Assembly: GCF_002843355.2 (NCBI RefSeq)
Contig: NZ_PJAI02000008.1
Location: forward strand, 117,541 to 181,540
Direction: 5' to 3'
DNA length: 64,000 bases
Source: Colwellia echini
GTDB lineage: Bacteria > Pseudomonadota > Gammaproteobacteria > Enterobacterales > Alteromonadaceae
A program made the translations under genes and the position numbers. The notes under the pieces are model-generated. The model searched no databases, had not been told where the DNA came from, and saw nothing but the letters and a program-made list of their open reading frames with translations. Positions 18,026 through 26,084 of this stretch are shown here, one piece after another (the first letter of the stretch is position 1; every line of letters starts with the position of its first letter).

Positions 18026-18415
18026 ATGAATCAGGTTGAATTTTATAAAGCAAAGTTAGATTTTGAAATAGACTCTTGGGATTTAAGTGAAGCACTTAAC
18101 AACAATAAAAATATTATTGTTGTAGATGCTCGTTCAAGTGAAGTATTCCAAAGTGAACATATTCCTACAGCGATCAATATTCCGCATCGCATTATGAATG
18201 TTGAAACAACATCGGCTTTAGATAAATCTAAGCTCTATGTTACATACTGCGATGGCATAGGCTGCAATGCTTCAACTAAAGGGGCGATGAAGTTGGCAGA
18301 ATTAGGCTTTAATGTGAAAGAATTACTTGGCGGTTTAGATTGGTGGCTTAGGGATGGTTATCAAACTGAAGGCGATAATGGCCGCGAGGGTACCGCTGTT
18401 ACTTGTGGATGCTAG
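18026..18415 (+). CDS. Rhodanese-like domain protein
   Basis: The single-domain protein of 129 residues has no signal peptide, so it is probably cytoplasmic. It has the rhodanese CH2A-like segment VVDARSSEVFQSEHIPTAINIPH and an active-site loop YCDGIGCNAS, with C75 as the expected sulphur-accepting cysteine and C80 close by, then ELGFNVKELLGGLDWW. Such proteins move sulphane sulphur or act as redox or regulatory domains; the substrate cannot be told. The C-terminus ends CGC, adding two cysteines. It appears monocistronic, with a good AAGGAAACAG upstream. Confidence 0.88.
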   Translation: MNQVEFYKAKLDFEIDSWDLSEALNNNKNIIVVDARSSEVFQSEHIPTAINIPHRIMNVETTSALDKSKLYVTYCDGIGCNASTKGAMKLAELGFNVKELLGGLDWWLRDGYQTEGDNGREGTAVTCGC

Positions 18416-18486
18416 ATATACGTTGTACCAATCCAACTAATTAAGCGATCTTTTAAAAGGGCTTAAATATCCAATTACATCGTTGA

Positions 18487-18540
18487 TTTCTACTCCCACA
18501 CATTTATCGATTGCTAATGGGCATATGTGTGAGGTAGAAA
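18487..18540. terminator. Terminator-like hairpin between convergent genes
   Basis: Two-part stem: TTTCTAC (18487-18493) pairs with GTAGAAA (18534-18540), and CACACAT (18497-18503) pairs with ATGTGTG (18525-18531), with a small internal loop and a 21-nt apical loop. It lies between the converging rhodanese and xylanase genes. A clear T-run is missing, so the terminator role is tentative. Confidence 0.4.
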
Positions 18541-18568
18541 ACAACTTAATGCTGTAAACCGTAACGTT

Positions 18569-19738
18569 TTATTTTGGCACTTGTAAAATCAAGTCAACTG
18601 CAGTTTTTGGCTGTAAATCTCTATCCCATAATAACGGATAATTTGTTCTATTATTAATCGGATAAGTGTTTTTCCAAGACATACTATCGTCTACGCCCCA
18701 TAAAGTTACTCGATCAATCTTATCTCTGTGTTTATAAAATATTTCGAACAGTTCTTGATAGCGTTTAGCAAGCTGTAATTCAATTTCAGGAGGAAGTCCG
18801 TTTTTATATGGGTCTAAAAACACTTCAAATTCTTCTAATTCAAATTGTGAGTCTAGTAAGCCTTTACCGATAACTTGGCCTTCTTTAGTAATAGGCAATA
18901 CATCAACGTCTAGTTCACTTATCATGACTTTTAAGCCTAATGCCGCGTAAGCATTAATGGCTTCTTCAATGTGTTCTGTTGTTGGAAAATTTAATCCCCA
19001 ATGTGCTTGAATACCAATACCATCAATACGAATACCGTTTTTTTGTAGCATTTTTACCATGCGAATAATGCCGTCTCTTTTTTCAGGACGCCACGCATTA
19101 AAATCGTTGTAGTAAAGCTCTGTGTTAGGGGAGTATTTTTCAGCATATTTAAACGCTGCTTTAACCACTTCATCACCATCGCCTACGCGCTGAACCCAAA
19201 TAGTGTCACGGTATTCGCCGTCTTCACCAATTATTTCATTAACTACGTCCCATGCATCAACTTTATCCGCGTATCGGCTAGCAACTACTTTAATGTAGCT
19301 TTCCATTTGTGCTAACTGTTGCGCTGGGGTGTTTGGTTCACCCTTGTCATTAACAAAAAACCAATCAGGTGTTTGGTTATGCCAAACGAGTGTGTGACCA
19401 AGCACATACATATTGTTTTTATTACCGAATTCGACAAACTGATCTGCGGCATCAAAATTAAACTGTCCCTTGATTGGATTAACCACTTCAGCTTTCATGG
19501 AGTTTTCTAAGGTAATAGAATTTGCTTGCTGTTTAACAATTTTTTGTAGTTCAGCAGACTTTCCAGAAGTAATATCGTCGTTAATTGCTAAACCTATTTT
19601 GAAAGAGTCAGAGAATTCTGATTTTAAAGTCGAAGTTGCTTCAGTATCTGTTGTATTAACTGCAGAAGGTACGGCAGCAGTAACTATATTACTGATAAAT
19701 AAGCTATTCATAGCTATTACTAATGCTAAAATTTTCAT
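18569..19738 (-). CDS. Endo-1,4-beta-xylanase, glycoside hydrolase family 10
   Basis: I use ATG 19738, so the protein begins with a signal peptide (MKILALVIAMNSLFISNIVTAA); an in-frame start 16 codons upstream would bury it. The GH10 barrel is complete: ITLENSMKAEVVNP, GHTLVWHNQTPDWFF, the acid/base glutamate in DAWDVVNEIIGED, and the nucleophile glutamate in MISELDVD. A late VTLWGVDDSMSW contributes to the substrate cleft. It cuts internal beta-1,4 bonds of xylan, probably outside the cytoplasm. The SMP-30 lactonase gene is divergent, 116 bp away. No carbohydrate-binding module is present. Confidence 0.93.
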   Translation of the reverse strand: MKILALVIAMNSLFISNIVTAAVPSAVNTTDTEATSTLKSEFSDSFKIGLAINDDITSGKSAELQKIVKQQANSITLENSMKAEVVNPIKGQFNFDAADQFVEFGNKNNMYVLGHTLVWHNQTPDWFFVNDKGEPNTPAQQLAQMESYIKVVASRYADKVDAWDVVNEIIGEDGEYRDTIWVQRVGDGDEVVKAAFKYAEKYSPNTELYYNDFNAWRPEKRDGIIRMVKMLQKNGIRIDGIGIQAHWGLNFPTTEHIEEAINAYAALGLKVMISELDVDVLPITKEGQVIGKGLLDSQFELEEFEVFLDPYKNGLPPEIELQLAKRYQELFEIFYKHRDKIDRVTLWGVDDSMSWKNTYPINNRTNYPLLWDRDLQPKTAVDLILQVPK

Positions 19739-19854
19739 GTGTGTTAAGTACTCTGTAAGATATGTTTGAATACACCTTATAGTCACATCGACAAATACTT
19801 AATAGGGGATATGATATATTTTAATTTGAAGATGACACAGAATTGGATTCGTTA

Positions 19855-20844
19855 ATGAATTTTAAAAAATTATCTACCGCCGTATCTCCCACAGTATTCT
19901 CCACCGTACTTTCTACAACGCTTTGTACCAGTGCGCTTACTTTCTCTATGGCTACGCTTGCTGATGAAGCCCAACAGCAATGCCAAGCTGAATATGTGCC
20001 TATTAATAGTCAGCAGCCGTTAACACTGGTAAAAGACAATTTTATGTTTCTCGAAGGGCCTACTTGGTCTGTTCAAAATAATGCATTCTATTTTTCAGAA
20101 ATGAACTTTAATGGCTCACAAGCGTTCGGGCCTAAATCAACGATTTATCAACTGGTTTTACCCAATAATATCAGTGTTTATAAACAAGATAGTGGCACAA
20201 ATGGCTTACTTGCTATTGGCGAATATCTTTACACGACGAACCATGCAACTCGCTCATTATCTCGGCTAGCGTTATCGTCTAAACAAAGTGAAACCCTTGT
20301 TGATAATTATCAGGGATTAAAATTTAATTCTCCTAACGATTTAGTACAAGCAGATAACGGCACTATATATTTTACCGATCCAGACTGGCAACTTAGCGGG
20401 CGAAAGCAAGAAACGCTGTACACTGGCTTATACTCTTTTAGTGTTGATGGGGTAATAACATTGCTCGATAAATCATTAAAAAAACCTAATGGTGTTGCCT
20501 TATCGCCAGATCAAAAAACACTTTATGTGGGCAGTTTAAGTCATGAGATTGTTAAATACCAAATAGACCAGCAAGGTAATATTGGTGATAAAGAAGCTTT
20601 TGTTAACATAACTTCACCTGATGGTATGAAGGTAGATTGTGCGGGTAATATTTACGCAGCTAGTCATGTTGAAGGGGTTATATATGTTTACTCAAGTAAA
20701 GGTGAGTTACTAGACAAAATATCTGTCGGTCCTAAAGCGACAAATATTGTTTTTGGTGGAGAGCATTTAAAAACTCATTTAATTACAACCGATCATGGTT
20801 TATATACCATAGATGTGAATATTCCAGGACTTAAAACACCATAG
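19855..20844 (+). CDS. SMP-30/gluconolactonase-family protein, exported
   Basis: The ATG at 19855 gives an N-terminal signal-like segment rich in Thr/Ser and hydrophobic residues, ending near ALADEAQQ; a TTG four codons earlier is in frame but less likely. The beta-propeller signature runs through FLEGPTWSVQNNAFYFSE, FNSPNDLVQADNGTIYFTDP, KPNGVALSPDQKTLYVG and a C-terminal TTDHGLYTI. The metal-ligand positions of SMP-30 lactonases (the E in LEGP, the N in SPND, the N/D of PNGVALSPD) are kept. A sugar-lactone hydrolase is the likely function. It neighbours a xylanase and two sugar-type regulators. Confidence 0.85.
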   Translation: MNFKKLSTAVSPTVFSTVLSTTLCTSALTFSMATLADEAQQQCQAEYVPINSQQPLTLVKDNFMFLEGPTWSVQNNAFYFSEMNFNGSQAFGPKSTIYQLVLPNNISVYKQDSGTNGLLAIGEYLYTTNHATRSLSRLALSSKQSETLVDNYQGLKFNSPNDLVQADNGTIYFTDPDWQLSGRKQETLYTGLYSFSVDGVITLLDKSLKKPNGVALSPDQKTLYVGSLSHEIVKYQIDQQGNIGDKEAFVNITSPDGMKVDCAGNIYAASHVEGVIYVYSSKGELLDKISVGPKATNIVFGGEHLKTHLITTDHGLYTIDVNIPGLKTP

Positions 20845-20937
20845 CAATTGGAGCGCAAGTGACTTTGATATAAATATGTTTAGCTCGTTTAATCGCTATT
20901 GTTTTTCCAGATAAAACATTTAATTCAATGATATCGC

Positions 20938-20952
20938 TACCAAACTTTGGTA
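20938..20952. promoter_or_regulatory. Palindrome upstream of lacI-type gene, candidate operator
   Basis: TACCAAACTTTGGTA is a perfect 7-1-7 palindrome placed 46 bp before the GTG start of the LacI-type gene, a common site for an autoregulatory operator. It lacks the central CG of many LacI operators. No second copy was noticed near the xylanase or lactonase starts. Confidence 0.4.
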
Positions 20953-20998
20953 AAGTAAAGGCAGATCAAATAAGATCACCAATAGGAAATTTAAAGCA

Positions 20999-22038
20999 GT
21001 GAATAAATCTAAACGAGCACGAATAAAAGACGTTGCACAAAGAGCAGGCGTTTCAAGTATGGCTGTTTCTAGAGTACTGAACCAAGATACCAAGGTCAGT
21101 ACCGCTAAAAAGAACTGGTGATGGAGGCGGTTAAAGCGCTTAATTATCGTCCCAATGTTTCTGCTCGTCGATTAGCCAGTAATAAATCTTTCTTTATTGG
21201 TTTACTGTACTTTGATTTAGATACCTCTTACGTAAGCAAGTTTTTGTTACGCGGCTTAAAAGTTTGTCGAACAACCGGTCATCATTTAGTGGTTGATGAA
21301 ATCGACGACGATATTGAAAAGTCTTTAGCTTCAGTTGCTGAGTTAATTGATGAAACCCGGGTTGATGGCTTAATTTTATTACCTCATGTGTGTGATGACG
21401 TTAAGTTACTTGAAGCCCTGAAAGAAGCTAATATCACCTTTGTTCGCATTGCGCCGGATACACAACTTAGTTTATCGCCTTATATTTGTATGGACGATTA
21501 TCAGGCTAGTTTCGAGATGACCGAGTTATTAATTAACAAGGGTCATACTAAAATTGGCCATATTATTGGTAACCCAAATCAAGGTGTTAGTCGCCTACGC
21601 TACCAAGGTTATTTAGACGCACTTCGGTCTCATTCAATTAATACTTCGCCTGAATACATAGAGCAGGGCTTATTTACTTATGATTCTGGTTTGCTTGCCG
21701 CGAAGAAATTATTGGCGTTAGATGATAGACCAACAGCCATTGTTGCGGCTAACGATGAAATGGCAGCGGCTGTTTTAGCGGCGGCTCACCTTACGAGAAT
21801 TTCAGTGCCTGACGAGTTATCAATATCTGGATTTGATGATGGTAATGTCGCTATAACGGTTTCACCTAACTTAACAACAGTTAGACAACCAATTCATCAA
21901 ATGGCTGAATTAGCGATTGATATTATTGCTTCGGGTAAATTTTCAGATTTATCGACAGCCAATAACCGTGAATTTAGAAATGTGTTGGATTTTGAAATTA
22001 TAGAAAGAAATTCAACCGCCCAAGCGCCAAGTAAGTAA
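20999..22038 (+). pseudogene. LacI-family transcription regulator split by a one-base frameshift
   Basis: A GTG at 20999, with AGGAAA upstream, opens an intact LacI DNA-binding domain (RIKDVAQRAGVSSMAVSRVLNQ). That frame hits TGA at 21119-21121. The rest of the protein, beginning LVMEAVKALNYRPNVSARRLAS, continues in the next frame to 22038 and includes the full sugar-binding part (AIVAANDEMAAAVLAAA, PDELSISGFDDG, LTTVRQP). One base appears to be missing in or near the A-run at 21106-21112, where family alignment expects a codon such as Glu. It is either a true recent pseudogene or a sequencing slip. Neighbouring genes suggest a xylan/pentose regulator. Confidence 0.85.
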
Positions 22039-22045
22039 TCAGAAT

Positions 22046-22197
22046 TCAGCTTATTTCGTTAACCGATATTGAACTGTCAATAATTTCTACATCGTCAGAT
22101 TTTTCAGTCATTTCAGTAGGGGAATTAGAGTTTTTAAAAAAACTAATACCGGCAAGTACCGCAATTATAATCAAATATATGATTGTTATTTTTTCAT
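22046..22197 (-). pseudogene. Small membrane-protein gene apparently broken at an A-run
   Basis: On the minus strand ATG at 22197 is followed at once by AAAAAA and TAA. If one A is added, the frame opens into about 50 residues: a charged start, a strongly hydrophobic stretch (TIIYLIIIAVLAGISFF) and a polar acidic tail ending EIS before TGA at 22048. That is a plausible single-pass small protein. In the sequence as given it is not translatable from an ATG; a TTG further in would give about 42 residues. It sits in a 480-bp gap whose other contents are an imperfect inverted repeat (AGTAATT 22229-22235, AATTACT 22247-22253) and the palindrome at 22421. Confidence 0.35.
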
Positions 22198-22420
22198 ATT
22201 GGGTGACATAGTATAAATCTCATTCACTAGTAATTTTAATTGTGACAATTACTATGATGCTTTCAGCTTGTAACATTCAATCACTTTTATCAAAAACTTT
22301 AAAAATCACTATTACTATTTGAAATAAAAGAGTTATTTTATTAAGTGATTATTAGTTAAGTTGTTCATTTATAATGAAACATTGCTTTAATTTATGGGAA
22401 AATGTATTCTATAGAACTAA

Positions 22421-22443
22421 CATATAGTCTTAATAACTATATG
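22421..22443. promoter_or_regulatory. Perfect inverted repeat upstream of Nudix-type regulator, candidate operator
   Basis: CATATAGT (22421-22428), a 7-bp centre, and ACTATATG (22436-22443) form an exact 8-7-8 dyad of 23 bp, 75 bp before the regulator's start. The size fits a dimeric winged-helix regulator binding its own promoter. Confidence 0.5.
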
Positions 22444-22518
22444 CATTAAATGGATTAAACAACAATAATTGAGATAGCCGATTTACTTATCTTGCTAGGC
22501 TCAGTTAAGAGTATAACT

Positions 22519-23274
22519 ATGCCCTACAGTTCATCTAACACCCCAAGTACTACAGCAATTAATGCCCCAACAAGAAAACTTGATGAAGAGAGTATCCCTG
22601 AAGATTGTATAAGCAACCTGACAGTAGATAACCTGATTTTCACCCTACATGAAAGTAAATTAAAAGTACTTTTAATTAAGTACAATAGAGGCTTATCCAT
22701 TAATCAATGGGGTTTAATAGGTCATTGGGTAAAAAAAGACGAAAATTTAGAAGATGCAGCATTACGTGTTGTTAAAAAAACAACCAATGTTGATAATATT
22801 TATCTTGATCAGCTTGGCGTCTTTGGCGATGTGAATCGTTATCCTGGCGGGCGAATTATAACGGTTGTGTATTACTCTTTGATACGTTACGAAGAGACAA
22901 ACGTAATTCTCGGCGAAAATGCCATCACGAGTGAATGGTTTGATGTTTATGATTTACCTGAACTTATGTTTGATCACGCAGACATTTTATCGGCAGGTTT
23001 AGATTTCCTAAAATATAAAGTACGACATGAGCCGATTGGTTTTAACTTATTACCTGAGAAGTTTACCTTATTAGAGTTACAAGAAATCTATGAAGCCATT
23101 CTTAATAAAACACTCGATAAGCCTAATTTTAGACGTAAATTTCAAAAAATGAATTTATTGATTAATTGTGAAGAGAAACAAAAAAAAGTGGCGCATCGAG
23201 CTGCAACACTTTATCGATTTGATATTAATGTTTATGAAAAACTTAGAGAATTCGGTTTTACGTTTGACTTTTAA
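22519..23274 (+). CDS. Nudix-fold transcriptional regulator, NrtR/AraR-like
   Basis: I start at ATG 22519, with AAGAG upstream; a TTG nine codons earlier is in frame. Residues ~35-160 form a Nudix domain (TVDNLIFTLHESKLKVLLIK, WGLIGHWVKKDENLEDAALRV), but the catalytic box is degenerate: the REUXEE glutamates are replaced by RVVKKT, so hydrolysis is unlikely. Residues ~175-251 are a winged helix (LPEKFTLLELQEIYEAIL, FRRKFQKMNLL) typical of NrtR-type regulators. Related degenerate-Nudix regulators control NAD or pentose metabolism; pentose control fits the nearby xylanase. The palindrome at 22421 may be its own operator. Confidence 0.85.
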   Translation: MPYSSSNTPSTTAINAPTRKLDEESIPEDCISNLTVDNLIFTLHESKLKVLLIKYNRGLSINQWGLIGHWVKKDENLEDAALRVVKKTTNVDNIYLDQLGVFGDVNRYPGGRIITVVYYSLIRYEETNVILGENAITSEWFDVYDLPELMFDHADILSAGLDFLKYKVRHEPIGFNLLPEKFTLLELQEIYEAILNKTLDKPNFRRKFQKMNLLINCEEKQKKVAHRAATLYRFDINVYEKLREFGFTFDF

Positions 23275-23363
23275 ATATCAAGTGTAAATAAAATAATTTT
23301 TTTTGATGTGTTTTCTTCACTATTTAATCATTTAATTTTGCATCTTAAATGATGCTCTTCCAG

Positions 23364-23393
23364 TCGCACTTATACTTTGTAGGTGCGATTTTT
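23364..23393 (+). terminator. Rho-independent terminator of the Nudix-type regulator gene
   Basis: TCGCAC (23364-23369) pairs with GTGCGA (23383-23388) and is followed by TTTTT (23389-23393), 90 bp after the stop codon. Confidence 0.6.
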
Positions 23394-23686
23394 AACTCTG
23401 CTTGACCCTAGTGTTCCTCTTCAAAATATATTTATATTTAAAATAAAACACCTCCGATAAGTTAAAGCTATTAAAATCAAATAATTAGTTTAATATTTTG
23501 TTAACAAATGATCTGGTAAGTATAAATTACCTCCAATAAAGATATTGTCAAAATGACCAATAAATGTATAGTGCCTTTTCAATGTTTAAAAAATGTACTT
23601 AATTTTTATAATAATATTTTAAAAATTAATATTGAAACAATAATTTATAAGGGGCTGAAAGTCCTTTATAAATTATTAAACCAGTA
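23394..23686. other. AT-rich intergenic stretch
   Basis: About 290 bp of very AT-rich sequence between the terminator and the small minus-strand gene. No open frame, repeat or RNA signature was recognised. Confidence 0.5.
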
Positions 23687-23869
23687 TTACGATACAACCT
23701 GCAACTGGTAATCATCATTCTCTTCTACGTAGAGATGAGCTTGTTGAATAGACCCGAAGTAATAAGTCAGTAACTTACTACGTTTTTCACGAATAGTGAT
23801 AGGAATGTCACACTGTTGCACAACTTCAAGCCAAGTTTTAACAAGTGTTAATGGTGGTAGTTCTTGCAT
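23687..23869 (-). CDS. Small conserved-looking hypothetical protein (60 aa)
   Basis: Not recognised. ATG at 23869 is preceded by AAGGATG at good spacing; an ATG eight codons upstream is in frame but has no such site. The soluble, acidic product (starting MQELPPLTLVKTWLEVV, ending YQLQVVS) has no signal peptide or membrane segment. A mixed helix/strand pattern suggests a small folded domain. It is divergent from the RelA/SpoT-like gene, whose start lies 165 bp away. A partner role for that gene cannot be excluded but nothing in the sequence shows it. Confidence 0.55.
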   Translation of the reverse strand: MQELPPLTLVKTWLEVVQQCDIPITIREKRSKLLTYYFGSIQQAHLYVEENDDYQLQVVS

Positions 23870-24034
23870 AACGTCATCCTTGAAAATAACCATTTTATTT
23901 ACTTTACGTCAATTTTATAAGCAAATCAAAGTTAATAATATTAAATTTTAATGTCATTAATTCTGAATTAATCAATTATAAATATTTTAGACTATACTAT
24001 TTTAACCTATTAATTTTAATACCTTATTTAATCA

Positions 24035-25072
24035 ATGAATATAAATCCTTGGCGAAGCACTTCCGTTAGAACAGCCTTAGAAGGTCGCTCTTTTATCGAT
24101 ACAAAACGTATTCATATACACTCAATGTTAGAAGCGAGTAGGTTTTTAGCATGCTACGGTTTTGATATGGAAGATGCTGCAGATAAAGAAGAATTAGAAC
24201 AAATACGCCTTGAAGCGATTGAATTAATTGAACAAGAGTTATTGCGTCAGGGAGAAAGTATTCCTGAGTCGTTAAAAAATGAAAATGATGTCCGGGAATA
24301 TTTATTAAATGCGTCAGGCCACGGCGATTTTAAATTAGCGCCATGGAGCGGGGCATTGTTACGAGTAATTCACACACTTACCCATAGTCATTCTTATTTG
24401 AATGATATTTATCATGATGCTATTAGAGAGCAGATATTTAAGCGATTTGAGGGCCATATTCACACTAAACAAGGGGAAGAGTACCTTGGTAATATAAAAC
24501 TGGTTGATGTTGAGTTTAGAACAGCTAAATCGCGTCGCTCTGTAGCGATGAAATTAATGCATAAAGCTGAAAATGTTGCCGCTGATATTTTTGATTGGAT
24601 TGGTATTCGTTTTATTACTGAATATCGCGCTGATGTTATTGATGTTTTAGCTTATTTACGACAACAACATATTGTAACTTACGCTAATATTAAACCCTCA
24701 CGATCGCGTAACACGTTAATTGATATGAATTGGTTAAATACTTGTTTAGACAAAGGGATGTCAGTTGACCAGATAAAATCAGAAATGCAATCTAAAGATT
24801 TTCCTACTGCGTTAAATAATAATACTGAACCTACCGAGTATAATCAGTTTACTGAAATATCTTATCATTCTGTGCAAATAACTTGTCGGCAACGAATAAA
24901 GATTCCTCAGTCTGATGGTAAAAGTCTCAGTTTTTATTTTCCGTTTGAAATTCAAATGATGGATCAAAATAGTTACCAGCAAACACGCGATGGTTTAGCT
25001 TCACACAAAGAATATAAAAAGCGTCAACGTAGTGCTGTTCGTAAAAGGATATTTCCATTTTTAGATAAATAA
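24035..25072 (+). CDS. RelA/SpoT-synthetase-like protein of unknown function
   Basis: No family name is certain (possibly the TIGR04552/TIGR04562 group). The C-terminal half (about 155-335) reads like a (p)ppGpp synthetase fold: a basic K165-SRRS segment followed by AMKLMHK, D187-WIGIRFI resembling the metal-binding DxxGxR motif, a YHS at 277-279, FEIQMMD with E305 like the EVQIRT strand, and GLASHKEYKKR resembling the EGxAAHWxYK helix. The N-terminal ~150 residues are helical with several histidines (HTLTHSHSYLNDIYHD) and do not show the HD hydrolase motif. It converges on parB, separated by a shared terminator. Activity is inference. Confidence 0.6.
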   Translation: MNINPWRSTSVRTALEGRSFIDTKRIHIHSMLEASRFLACYGFDMEDAADKEELEQIRLEAIELIEQELLRQGESIPESLKNENDVREYLLNASGHGDFKLAPWSGALLRVIHTLTHSHSYLNDIYHDAIREQIFKRFEGHIHTKQGEEYLGNIKLVDVEFRTAKSRRSVAMKLMHKAENVAADIFDWIGIRFITEYRADVIDVLAYLRQQHIVTYANIKPSRSRNTLIDMNWLNTCLDKGMSVDQIKSEMQSKDFPTALNNNTEPTEYNQFTEISYHSVQITCRQRIKIPQSDGKSLSFYFPFEIQMMDQNSYQQTRDGLASHKEYKKRQRSAVRKRIFPFLDK

Positions 25073-25095
25073 AAACCAGCATAATTGCTGGTTTT
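25072..25095. terminator. Bidirectional intrinsic terminator
   Basis: AAAACCAGCA (25072-25081), a TAAT loop and TGCTGGTTTT (25086-25095) form a perfect 10-bp stem flanked by A and T runs. It can end both the rightward RelA/SpoT-like transcript and the leftward parAB transcript. Confidence 0.8.
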
Positions 25096-25140
25096 ATATA
25101 ATATTTACTTGATGATCATTACTTAACTTTTGAATTTAAG

Positions 25141-26070
25141 TTATTTAATTTTAGCTAATATTTGCTCAAGCTTTTCTAAGTTATCGTAAGAAATAACCAA
25201 TTTACCTTTACCTTTTTTATTGTGGCTAATTGCGACTTTAGCACCAATTTTTTCGGTAAGCTCTTGTTCCATATCGATGGTTTCCATTTCTTTTTCAATT
25301 TTTTCTTTTTCAGCGATAGGATTTTGAATTTTCTTTATTAAACTTTCTGTTTCACGAACCGTTAGCTCTTTTGCTGCTACTGTTTGCGCTGCAGAAGTTT
25401 GAATTTCACCTTCTAAGGCTAATAAAGCACGGGCATGGCCCATTTCAATATCACCATTTTCTAAAAAGGTTTTTACTTCATCATTTAATTTATTTAAACG
25501 TAATAAGTTACTTACCGCGGTACGTGATTTTCCAACCGCAATTGCAACTTCTTGATGAGTTAGATCAAACTCGTTTAAAAGACGCTCTAACGCAATAGCT
25601 TCTTCCATGGCATTAAGGTCTTCACGTTGAATATTCTCAATTAATGCAATAGCAACGGCAGATTCATCTGGTACGTCTTTAACGATACAAGGTACAACAT
25701 CAAGTTGTGCTAATTTAGCTGCACGCCAACGACGCTCACCAGCAATAATTTCATATTTTTTACTGCTATTTTCATTATCATCGTTTTCAACTAAACGAAC
25801 CACAATTGGCTGAATAATACCTTGTGATTGAATAGATAAAGACAACTCTTCAAGCCCCGCATCAGACATACCACGACGCGGTTGGTATTTACCTGGCATT
25901 AATTGCCCAATAGGTAATTTTATCAATTCATTTTCAGTCACTTTTACAACATGACTTTCATCGTTAGACTTTTTATTCGATTGCTCCTCTGCGCTTGATA
26001 TTGCAGGAGATAATAAAGCATCAAGCCCGCGACCTAAGCGACTAGCGCCTTTACGTTTTGCGTTGTTCAT
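25141..26070 (-). CDS. parB: Chromosome-partitioning protein ParB (Noc/Spo0J family)
   Basis: The 309-residue protein has a basic start (NNAKRKGASRLGRGLDALL), the ParB N-terminal CTPase domain (LPIGQLMPGKYQPRRGM and IIAGERRWRAAKLA, the GERR motif), the ENIQREDLNAMEEA segment, and a helix-turn-helix (LTHQEVAIAVGKSRTAVSNLLRL) that recognises parS. A Glu/Lys-rich linker leads to a C-terminal dimerisation domain (KKGKGKLVISYDNLEKLEQIL). It loads on parS; two perfect parS sites lie in recF about 12.5 kb away. It is 14 nt downstream of parA in one operon. Confidence 0.96.
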   Translation of the reverse strand: MNNAKRKGASRLGRGLDALLSPAISSAEEQSNKKSNDESHVVKVTENELIKLPIGQLMPGKYQPRRGMSDAGLEELSLSIQSQGIIQPIVVRLVENDDNENSSKKYEIIAGERRWRAAKLAQLDVVPCIVKDVPDESAVAIALIENIQREDLNAMEEAIALERLLNEFDLTHQEVAIAVGKSRTAVSNLLRLNKLNDEVKTFLENGDIEMGHARALLALEGEIQTSAAQTVAAKELTVRETESLIKKIQNPIAEKEKIEKEMETIDMEQELTEKIGAKVAISHNKKGKGKLVISYDNLEKLEQILAKIK

Positions 26071-26084
26071 AATTTTCCTTTACG

